A stretch of 56,799 bases of DNA from the NCBI GenBank assembly GCA_001781205.1, contig MFLE01000018.1, forward strand, positions 1-56,799, in the 5' to 3' direction. This DNA is from Candidatus Kaiserbacteria bacterium RIFCSPHIGHO2_02_FULL_49_34 (GTDB lineage Bacteria; Patescibacteriota; Minisyncoccia; Phycocordibacterales; UBA918). Positions within the stretch are counted from its first letter, which is position 1. Every line of letters starts with the position of its first letter. Shown here piece by piece: positions 8,278 through 15,948 of this stretch. The notes below the pieces were generated by a model that worked only from the letters and a program-made list of their open reading frames with translations, was not told the DNA's origin and did no database searches. A program made the translations under genes and the position numbers.

Positions 8278-8478
8278 ATGGTAATGAAAAAGCCTGCAGC
8301 TAAAAAAGCTGTAAAGAAGGTTGCCAAGAAAGTAGCTAAGAAGGTTGTCAAGAAGGCACCAGCTAAGAAGGTTGCGAAGAAGGTTGTTGTCAAGAAGGCA
8401 CCAGCTAAGAAAGTAGCCAAGAAGGTTGTCAAGAAGGCACCAGCTAAGAAGGTTGCGAAGAAGACCGCAAAGAAGTAG
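8278..8478 (+). CDS. Lys/Ala/Val-rich histone H1-like low-complexity protein
   Basis: Tandem (K)KAPAKKVAKKVVKKAPAKK repeats. Confidence 0.75.
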   Translation: MVMKKPAAKKAVKKVAKKVAKKVVKKAPAKKVAKKVVVKKAPAKKVAKKVVKKAPAKKVAKKTAKK

Positions 8479-8494
8479 TCTCTTCGTCTACTCG

Positions 8495-8527
8495 AAAAAT
8501 ACCATGATGCTCTACATGGTATTTTTT
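8495..8527 (+). terminator. Hairpin AAAAATACCATG(atgctcta)CATGGTATTTTTT
   Basis: Inverted repeat with T-run downstream of the H1-like gene. Confidence 0.8.
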
Positions 8528-8530
8528 CTA

Positions 8531-8649
8531 TAACTACCCAGACTCCCCAACTACTTCGTTGCCGTTGTTATTTTTCTCCTCACCGTACTTAGGTACGGCT
8601 CCGAGAAAAATAACAACAGCGCCTCGTATTTGGAAAGTCTGGACAGTTA
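8531..8649. repeat. Nested palindromic element with GTACTTAGGTACGGCTCC core
   Basis: Outer stem TAACTaCCCAGACT/AGTCTGGaCAGTTA, inner stem GTTGTTATTTTTCTC/GAGAAAAATAACAAC, core 8585-8602 shared with 22358-22375. Confidence 0.75.
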
Positions 8650-8704
8650 TAGATTGCTTACGTTTGATTTTGTGCAGTAATCTGTGCATGGTATACTGCA
8701 GGCT

Positions 8705-9718
8705 ATGGAACATACAACACTCTATCGGAAATATCGCCCACAGCACTTTACGGATGTAAAGTCACAGGACCATGTGGTGCAGGTGTTGCAGGCGTCAATT
8801 GTGAAAGGAGCGATACCACACGCGATACTCTTTGTAGGAACGCGGGGCACAGGCAAGACAACCCTTGCCCGTATTTTTGCTCGTGAGCTTGGAGTTGCTG
8901 ATGAAGACCTGTATGAACTCGACGCAGCATCAAACAACTCCGTTGAAAACATTCGTGAGCTTAATGAGGCGGTTGTCTCACTCCCGTTTCTCTCTCCTTA
9001 TAAAGTGTATATTCTCGACGAAGTTCACATGCTCTCGAAGAGTGCTTGGAATGCATTTTTAAAAACACTCGAAGAGCCACCACGACATGTTGTCTTTATG
9101 ATGGCGACCACTGAACTTGAGAAGGTTCCTGAGACCGTACTCTCGCGCTGCCAAGTTTTTTCACTCAATGAACCCGATCGTGCCGCAATCGCAGCGCTTA
9201 TCAATGATGTCTTTGCGCGCGAACAGGTGTTACTGCCTACAGGGGTTGCGGATATGATTGCAATTGCAGCAAACGGTTCGTATCGTGATGCGCTTTCTAT
9301 TGCGCAAAATGTACTGCTTGTTGCGGAGAATGGCGTTGTCTCTGCTGCCATGGCTGCGCAAACAATTGGTGCGCCAACCAGTATGGTTGTACACTCCGCA
9401 CTCGAAGCACTTGCAGAGGGCGATGTACAGAAGTCACTTGAAGCACTTACTAAGGTTCAGACACAGTCTGCGAGTATGGATCTTTTTGCAACATTACTCA
9501 TTGAGCGGGTTCGTGCCATTATGCTTGCACGCGCAACAAAAAATACTACGGTCCTTGAAGCATATGGTGAAGAAGCGAGCACTCTTCTTCCCATGCTGAC
9601 AAATGCACGCATAAATTCAAAGATGCTCCTGCGCCTTCTTGACGCGCGGCAGGGGATTGGTACAAGCTCCATCCCTTCGATAGCACTCGAATGTGCGTTT
9701 GTTGAATTATGCGAGTAA
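8705..9718 (+). CDS. dnaX: DNA polymerase III subunit gamma/tau
   Basis: LYRKYRPQHFTDVKSQDHVV, GTRGTGKTTLARIFAREL, ELDAASNNSVENIREL, VYILDEVHMLSKSAWNAFLKTLEEPP. Confidence 0.92.
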   Translation: MEHTTLYRKYRPQHFTDVKSQDHVVQVLQASIVKGAIPHAILFVGTRGTGKTTLARIFARELGVADEDLYELDAASNNSVENIRELNEAVVSLPFLSPYKVYILDEVHMLSKSAWNAFLKTLEEPPRHVVFMMATTELEKVPETVLSRCQVFSLNEPDRAAIAALINDVFAREQVLLPTGVADMIAIAANGSYRDALSIAQNVLLVAENGVVSAAMAAQTIGAPTSMVVHSALEALAEGDVQKSLEALTKVQTQSASMDLFATLLIERVRAIMLARATKNTTVLEAYGEEASTLLPMLTNARINSKMLLRLLDARQGIGTSSIPSIALECAFVELCE

Positions 9719-10317
9719 TAGTGGTTCGTCATGGGAAGACGGAGCTCGGTGCATCACATCGATTTCAGTCGCCAAATACACCTCTTTCAGCACAAGGTGC
9801 AGAAGCTGTCATGCAGTGTGCGAACACGCTTGCACAAGAACGTGTTACGAAGGTGTATACGAGTGGATACCAGCGTGCTGTTGAGACTGCGCAAGTAATT
9901 GCGAAGCGGCACGCTCTCGTCCCTCAGGAACATAAACTCTTTTTTGAGAAATATAATAGCAGCGCCGTCATAGGACGTTCGTATGTTTCCGTACCGTTCC
10001 TTGTACTGGGGCTTACCACGATCGCACATCTTTTTGTTCGTCAGGCAAAATACAAGGATGAAGAGACTCTTGATGAACTCTGGGAGCGTGCAAATGAAGC
10101 ACGGGCGTACCTTTCCGGTGAGGCGAAGCACGAAGATACGGTAATCGTTGTCTCACACGCACTTTGGATAGCGGCGTTTCTTGGTGCCTGTGAGAAGGAA
10201 CGTCCTCGAATCATACGGTACGTGATACTCGTTCTCCGTGCGCTCTGCATGAGAAATACACAACAATACGTGCTTGAGCTTGATAATGTGACGAAAGCAT
10301 GGAAAAGGTTAAAATAA
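9709..10317 (+). CDS. Histidine phosphatase (phosphoglycerate mutase-like) family protein
   Basis: MRVIVVRHGKTE (RHG), TSGYQRAVETAQ, VVSHALWI. Confidence 0.8.
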   Translation: MRVIVVRHGKTELGASHRFQSPNTPLSAQGAEAVMQCANTLAQERVTKVYTSGYQRAVETAQVIAKRHALVPQEHKLFFEKYNSSAVIGRSYVSVPFLVLGLTTIAHLFVRQAKYKDEETLDELWERANEARAYLSGEAKHEDTVIVVSHALWIAAFLGACEKERPRIIRYVILVLRALCMRNTQQYVLELDNVTKAWKRLK

Positions 10318-10335
10318 TTTTTCTCAGGGGAAAGA

Positions 10336-10396
10336 CTTTATTTTTTCTTTAACTCTCGAGGTAGATACTAGAGAGGTAACAATAAGAAAAATAAAG
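10336..10396 (+). promoter_or_regulatory. Hairpin immediately upstream of the small zinc-ribbon ORF
   Basis: CTTTATTTTTTCTT...AAGAAAAATAAAG outer stem with inner ACTCTC/GAGAGGT. Confidence 0.5.
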
Positions 10397-10399
10397 ACC

Positions 10400-10528
10400 A
10401 TGAGTGATTATAAAGAGTACCGCTGCGACTGTCATAAACTGCTTTTCCGCGGCAATCTTACTGGAGATACCGCTGTTGAAGTCAAGTGTAAGCGGTGTGG
10501 TTCCATTAACACCTACGCAGCTTCTTAA
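10400..10528 (+). CDS. 42-aa Com-like zinc-ribbon protein (absent from supplied ORF track)
   Basis: MSDYKEYRCDCHKLLFRGNLTGDTAVEVKCKRCGSINTYAAS*; CxC...CxxC pattern and 'LLFRGNL...EVKCKRCGSIN' resemble Mu Com-type proteins. Confidence 0.7.
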   Translation: MSDYKEYRCDCHKLLFRGNLTGDTAVEVKCKRCGSINTYAAS

Positions 10529-10552
10529 TATGTATACAAGTGAGGCAACGTA

Positions 10553-10582
10553 AATCGCTCAGAGTTATCGAGCGATTTTTTT
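10553..10582 (+). terminator. Hairpin AATCGCTC(agagttatc)GAGCGATT + T-run
   Basis: Canonical intrinsic terminator shape. Confidence 0.8.
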
Positions 10583-10583
10583 A

Positions 10584-10672
10584 TCTTTCAAACGAGTGAG
10601 TGTCGTAGCCAAGTCGAAACGCTAGCTGAGATTTGGATATGACCGAACGAGAGCAGAAAGAAGCGAAGCGTC
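10584..10672. repeat. Intergenic repeat, ATCTTTCAAACGAG...GAAGCGAAGCGTC family (copy 1)
   Basis: Shares long blocks with 22269-22353, with a variable internal stem CCAAGTC/GATTTGG. Confidence 0.75.
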
Positions 10673-11210
10673 AGTCTATATCATTTGCTGAGGTGTAAAC
10701 ATCTTGAACATCAGGGTGTTCTTCGAGCTTTTCAACAAGTTCACCGAGTTTTTCTGCGTCGCCATCAGAAAGGTCGACGGGCATGGTTGGTAGGTAGCCG
10801 TCACTTGTTTTTTGAAATGCCCATGAGCTACTTCCTGGGGTACCAAGTGTGTAGCCATTTTTACTCAAGAGATGGCGAATTTCTTGTGAGGTTCGATTGG
10901 TGTTGTCTGTGAAGCCGGTAATAATAATGGCAACACCACCAGGACCGAAAGTTTCGTAGGCGACCTCCTCAATAGAAGCGCCACCTGCACCCGTGCCTTT
11001 TGCGACAGCGCGGTCTATGTTTTCCTTCGGCATATTGTCTCGCTTTGCACGTTCAATTGCGTTTGTAAGGGCGGGGGATGCAAGATTACCCGCCGCCTCA
11101 CGTGAAGCAATAGCAATAAGTGCTGCATGCTTTGAAAAGATTTTACTACGCTTGGCGTCGGTTGCGCCTTTTTGTCGTTTAATTTGACTCCATTTATTAT
11201 GACCTGACAT
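10671..11210 (-). CDS. YebC/PmpR family transcriptional regulator
   Basis: MSGHNKWSQIKRQKGATDAKRSKIFSKHAALI...ERAKRDNMPKENIDRAVAKGTG; start trimmed from the longer supplied ORF. Confidence 0.93.
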   Translation of the reverse strand: MSGHNKWSQIKRQKGATDAKRSKIFSKHAALIAIASREAAGNLASPALTNAIERAKRDNMPKENIDRAVAKGTGAGGASIEEVAYETFGPGGVAIIITGFTDNTNRTSQEIRHLLSKNGYTLGTPGSSSWAFQKTSDGYLPTMPVDLSDGDAEKLGELVEKLEEHPDVQDVYTSANDID

Positions 11211-11253
11211 AAACGTTTCGTGTTTTATTTTGAGGGTTTGTTGCCTCAAGGTG

Positions 11254-12234
11254 TTAAAGATTAATTTCTGAGAGATGCTTTTGTGCATCTGCCGTTGCGA
11301 TGCGTCCGCGCGGGGTTCGTTCGAGGAAGCCTTCACGGATGAGGTAGGGTTCGAGGACGTCCTCAACGGTTGATTCTTCTTCGCCAGTTGCAGCAGCGAT
11401 GGTGTTGAGACCGACAGGACCTCCTCGGAATTTGTAGATAATCGCTTCAAGGACACGACGGTCTGGTGCGTGGAGTCCGCGATGGTCGATTTCGAGAAGT
11501 CCGAAGGTGCGCTCGACAATGTCATCGGTGATTGCACTACTATCAAGCTGTGCCAAGTCGCGGCAACGCTTGAGAAGATAGTTTGCGGTACGTGGCGTTG
11601 AGCGGCAGCGCGTTGCAATTGCGGCAAGTACACCATCTGCAAGTTCTGTCTCGAGAAGATGGGCAGAGCGTCTGAGGATTTCTGCAATCTCGTCATCGCT
11701 ATAGAATTCGAGTCGGAAGGTTCCTCCCGAGAAACGTGAGCGGAGGGGGCTTGATAATAGTGACATTCGTGTTGTTGCAGCAACCAGGGTGAAGGGCGGA
11801 AGTTCGAGCTGCACGGTGCGTGCCGACGGACCTTTGCCGATGATAATGTCGAGCACACCAGACTCCATCGCTGGGTAGAGTACTTCCTCAATAGATTTTG
11901 AGAGTCGGTGGATTTCATCGATGAAGAGTACGTCGCCAGGGGAGAGGTTGGTGAGAATTGCCGCAAGGTCACCGACACGTTCAATGGCTGGACCCGACGT
12001 TGTTCTCATGTTTGTCCCGAGCGTACGCGCAATAAGATTTGCAAGTGTTGTTTTCCCGAGTCCTGGAGGTCCATACAGCAAAATATGTTCCGCTGCATGC
12101 CCACGTTCGCGCGCTGCCGTCAGTAAAATACGGAGATTCTCCTTTATTTTTGCTTGCCCAATGTATTCATCCCACTCTTTTGGGCGAAGTGTTTGGTCGA
12201 GATTTGACGCGTGGTCTTTAGTAAACGTTGCCAT
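11254..12234 (-). CDS. ruvB: Holliday junction branch migration helicase RuvB
   Basis: [63 protein letters not shown]. Confidence 0.96.
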   Translation of the reverse strand: MATFTKDHASNLDQTLRPKEWDEYIGQAKIKENLRILLTAARERGHAAEHILLYGPPGLGKTTLANLIARTLGTNMRTTSGPAIERVGDLAAILTNLSPGDVLFIDEIHRLSKSIEEVLYPAMESGVLDIIIGKGPSARTVQLELPPFTLVAATTRMSLLSSPLRSRFSGGTFRLEFYSDDEIAEILRRSAHLLETELADGVLAAIATRCRSTPRTANYLLKRCRDLAQLDSSAITDDIVERTFGLLEIDHRGLHAPDRRVLEAIIYKFRGGPVGLNTIAAATGEEESTVEDVLEPYLIREGFLERTPRGRIATADAQKHLSEINL

Positions 12235-12353
12235 GAAGGCAGTATACCGTATATGCTACCGAGTATCCAGCACGGTAGAGAAGGCCTCGCAGAACTTGAC
12301 GATAAAGATTATTTATGTTTAAATGCGCACACGACAATTTTGAGGAGAATATC

Positions 12354-12644
12354 ATGATGCCACTCCAGTCTCTTGATTTGCGAAAACCTGCAGAGGTACT
12401 CAGCTTTCTATGTGGACTTCAGGAGCTCAGTTGTCATGCAGAGATTGATATCGAAAGCATGTTATGTACGTTCGCGGAGCTCGGATATGAACCATGTGAA
12501 CACGCCGTTTGTGCAGACAATGCAGCACTCCCGCAATGGATTATTGCCGATGCGCTCAGCTCACTTCAAAAAAACGGATTTATTCATCCGAATATCCATC
12601 AGCATGTGCAATGGTGTCGGGAGAATAATTTACTTGCTCTTTAA
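12354..12644 (+). CDS. Hypothetical protein
   Basis: ATG 12354 preceded by GAGGAGAATATC (SD) and followed by a terminator hairpin. Confidence 0.6.
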   Translation: MMPLQSLDLRKPAEVLSFLCGLQELSCHAEIDIESMLCTFAELGYEPCEHAVCADNAALPQWIIADALSSLQKNGFIHPNIHQHVQWCRENNLLAL

Positions 12645-12648
12645 CCCC

Positions 12649-12676
12649 AGCGCGGAATGTATTCCGCGCTTTCTTG
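12649..12676 (+). terminator. Hairpin AGCGCGGAAT(gt)ATTCCGCGCT + TTTCTT
   Basis: Inverted repeat with T-rich tail. Confidence 0.8.
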
Positions 12677-12722
12677 TGCCCGAAGTGTTTTTTTAAAGGA
12701 ATTCCTGTATACTTCTTATATA

Positions 12723-13210
12723 TGTTGAAAGAAAGTTTCGCTGCAGAGCGAGCGTGGCGCTCTGGTCCAGGCATTGCCGATGGCGAAGATATTGAAAAGG
12801 GCGTGCTTGGTGCACCAGTCTTGAAGCCTCGGGAGAAAATGCCTGAGGAATATATGGCATACAAAGACGCTGTTGCATGGGTGCGGGAACATCAGCCTGA
12901 TGCGTTTTCTCGCTCAAAACTTATTAAGAATCTACGTACACGTGTGGCAGAGCTTTGCACGAACATTGATGAGCCGGTAAAATTTTATACCGCAGTCGGA
13001 ACACCGCTTGATATCTACCATGGTGTTGATGCGTTCTTTGCGCAAGGGCACAAGATTGCGACGGTCGATCTTTCAATGAAGGAGAAAGAGAATTATAAGG
13101 CAGATGTACTCATGACCGTTGCCTTTGATAGTAATGGTGAACCCGTGTCGACTGAGCGAGCACTTCAAATGACCGCAGAAGCAATTGCAGATACTTTGAA
13201 TCGAGCGTAA
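12723..13210 (+). CDS. Hypothetical protein, directly upstream of TraG/TraD-like ATPase
   Basis: MLKESFAAERAWRSG...; TATACT 8 nt upstream of ATG. Confidence 0.6.
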
Positions 13211-13283
13211 AAGAAGCATGTCTTTGATGCCTTCATGGGGGTACGTAATTTTTCGTAAAACTCATGGTATACTTCGTACAATC

Positions 13284-15392
13284 ATGGCATCTATTGATCC
13301 AGAACGAATTACGTATTTTGCAGAAACAGATGCTCGCGGGAAGCGGGTACCTTTTGGTATTCGTGCGAAGGATAGGACGCGGCACGTATATGTAATTGGA
13401 AAGTCCGGTATGGGAAAGTCGACACTGCTTGAAAACATGGCGGTGCAGGATATTCGTAACGGCGAAGGTTTTGCATTTATCGACCCACACGGACAGTCTG
13501 CCGATGCTATTATGCGGCACATTCCGCAGGAGCGCTTGAAGGACGTGCTCTATTTTAATCCATCAGACCTTGCGAATCCGGTGGCATTCAATGTGCTTGA
13601 AAAGGTAGACCCTGACAAGCGGTTTTTAGTAGTGGCAGGGCTGATGTCGGTCTTTAAAAAGATTTGGGTTGACGCATGGTCGGCACGTATGGAGTACTTG
13701 CTGCAGTATACACTTTCGGCGCTTCTTGAATATCCCGACGCAACGCTTCTTGGTGTAAACCGTATGCTTTCTGAAAAAGGTTACCGCGATGCAGTAGTCG
13801 CACACGTAACCGACCCTGCTGTGAAGTCATTCTGGCAAGACGAGTATGCAAAATATTCTGAGAAATATGCGCAAGAAGCAGGTGACGCGATTAAAAATAA
13901 GATTGGACAATTTACCTCGAATCCCGTGGTGCGTAACATTATTGGGCAGCCGCATACAAGTTTTAATCTCCGCAAGTTCATGGACGAACGCAAGATTCTT
14001 ATCGTAAACCTTTCAAAAGGACTCATCGGAGAATCAAACGCAAACCTGCTTGGTTCGATGCTTACCACAAGTCTTTACCTCGCAGCAATGAGTCGTGCTG
14101 ATTTGTCACCGCGTGAACATGCTGCTGCACCGAACTTTTACTTTTATGTTGACGAATTTCAGTCCTTTGCGAATGCCACGTTTGCGAACATTTTGTCTGA
14201 AGCTCGCAAATATAAGCTTAACCTCACCATTGCACACCAATATGTCGACCAGATGGAGGAGGATGTACGGAACGCTGTGTTCGGCAACGTAGGTACGACA
14301 ATTACCTTTCGTGTTGGGCCGCTCGATGCGGAAGTGCTCGAAAAAATGTTCGAGCCGACCTTTATGGCGACCGATATTGTGTCGCTGGGCTTTGCGCAGA
14401 TCTACCTTACTATGATGATTGACGGCATCGGGTCACCACCTTTTTCTGCGAAGACGCTCCCCCCAATTCGCGAGCCAGAGACAACGTACTATGATGTTGC
14501 TATTGCAGAAAGTCGTAAACAATTTAGCTCACCACGTACCGAAGCTGAAGTAAACGTGAGCGCTTTTTATGCAGAACAATTTGCCTCGGCGTCATCGGCA
14601 AAGAAAGACTTTAAAAAAGATTTTAGGCGGGATACTCCGCGAGAAGGCGCTTCGCATACGCAGAGTGCTCGTCGTACGCCCGAAGAGCGTACTGTTATTA
14701 CCGAGGAGGAGAAAGCGCAACATAAAGATGACTTACGTGCAATCCTTTCAGGAATACAAGATGCTCCGAAAAAGGCATCTGAGCCTGAACAAGTGCCTGC
14801 AGTTCGCGAAGAAGTTGACAAAATTGAGAATCGTGTTACTTCAAAACCCCTGCAACAGGAAGAAATTAGAAAAGAAACGGTCCATACCGAACGAGAACAG
14901 CGCGAGCACGTACCCCGCGGCGATGTTCCTCGAAAAGTTTCTGAGCACTCACGAAGTCGTCAAGATCGTGATTTGGGCAAGTACGGGAAAACCGTAGAAC
15001 GTGCTGAACGTATGCCTCGAAATGAGTCGAGAATACTGTCAGAAAAGCCAAAGCAGCACGATCTCAAAAATGCACTCGCTGCAGCACTCGCGGGGATTAC
15101 CGCTCCTGAAACTCCTTCTAAAAATGAGTCAGTCCCGGAGCCAGTAATTACACCAGTACCTGAAGTTGTCTCGGTTGTTATTGAACCGTCCGACGCGCCG
15201 AGTCTTCATGAAGAGGTTCTTGCAGAGTCGCATCCGCTCAAACCAAAAGATGTAGAAAAACTACGTGAGCACTTCGATGAGAAAGCAGCAGTGTTTGCTG
15301 CAACAAAACGCGCCCCACACGAGGTGTCACCGCAAGCACTCGCACATATGATGCGGATAACGCTGCGGGATAAAAAGAAACGGCCACAATAA
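13284..15392 (+). CDS. TraG/TraD-like type IV secretory DNA-binding ATPase with charged disordered C-terminus
   Basis: HVYVIGKSGMGKSTLLENMAVQDI (Walker A), GFAFIDPHGQSADAIM, FYFYVDEFQSFANATFANILSEARKYKLNLTIAHQY. Confidence 0.85.
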   Translation: MASIDPERITYFAETDARGKRVPFGIRAKDRTRHVYVIGKSGMGKSTLLENMAVQDIRNGEGFAFIDPHGQSADAIMRHIPQERLKDVLYFNPSDLANPVAFNVLEKVDPDKRFLVVAGLMSVFKKIWVDAWSARMEYLLQYTLSALLEYPDATLLGVNRMLSEKGYRDAVVAHVTDPAVKSFWQDEYAKYSEKYAQEAGDAIKNKIGQFTSNPVVRNIIGQPHTSFNLRKFMDERKILIVNLSKGLIGESNANLLGSMLTTSLYLAAMSRADLSPREHAAAPNFYFYVDEFQSFANATFANILSEARKYKLNLTIAHQYVDQMEEDVRNAVFGNVGTTITFRVGPLDAEVLEKMFEPTFMATDIVSLGFAQIYLTMMIDGIGSPPFSAKTLPPIREPETTYYDVAIAESRKQFSSPRTEAEVNVSAFYAEQFASASSAKKDFKKDFRRDTPREGASHTQSARRTPEERTVITEEEKAQHKDDLRAILSGIQDAPKKASEPEQVPAVREEVDKIENRVTSKPLQQEEIRKETVHTEREQREHVPRGDVPRKVSEHSRSRQDRDLGKYGKTVERAERMPRNESRILSEKPKQHDLKNALAAALAGITAPETPSKNESVPEPVITPVPEVVSVVIEPSDAPSLHEEVLAESHPLKPKDVEKLREHFDEKAAVFAATKRAPHEVSPQALAHMMRITLRDKKKRPQ

Positions 15393-15404
15393 AATTCCCC
15401 TCCT

Positions 15405-15878
15405 ATGCTCACAAGCTTCCTTAACATACTTCTCGATTTCGCAACACTGCTTACGTTACTTGCAGTGTTTCTTGGTGTTTCCATGAAATGGGGAATAGAG
15501 TCACTGCGGCGCATTGCTGTTGCGTTGTATCTTGCGGTGATGTTGTGGCTTATGTTCCCGCACCATGAGCTTGTGTCATCGATTGTTGGGACAACAGCAG
15601 TCGCACGCGGATTATTCTTTGTATCTTTTTTTGTAGGGACGTATTGGCTTGCTTCATATTTTCTCCATCGGAGCTTTGAAAAACCTTTTGAGTTTTTCGG
15701 TAAAAAAATAATCTATGCTGTCGCCATTTCAGTACAGGTCATTATCATCGCAGTGCATATCATTACCTTTACCACATTCCCGCTCCTAAATTCGAGCGCG
15801 CTTCTGACACTGTTTGGTAATCCAGACGTCGCATTCTATTGGTTTGTTGCCCCTCTTATTTTGATTGCTATTTTTTAA
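15405..15878 (+). CDS. Hypothetical membrane protein
   Basis: Multiple hydrophobic helices. Confidence 0.6.
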   Translation: MLTSFLNILLDFATLLTLLAVFLGVSMKWGIESLRRIAVALYLAVMLWLMFPHHELVSSIVGTTAVARGLFFVSFFVGTYWLASYFLHRSFEKPFEFFGKKIIYAVAISVQVIIIAVHIITFTTFPLLNSSALLTLFGNPDVAFYWFVAPLILIAIF

Positions 15879-15885
15879 AGATAAC

Positions 15886-15923
15886 GCAAGAAAACCAGCC
15901 TCTCCACAGGCTGGTTTTCTTGC
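15886..15923. terminator. Perfect hairpin GCAAGAAAACCAGCCT(ctccac)AGGCTGGTTTTCTTGC
   Basis: 16-bp perfect stem. Confidence 0.8.
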
Positions 15924-15948
15924 ATATATGGTACACTGTGTGCACATG

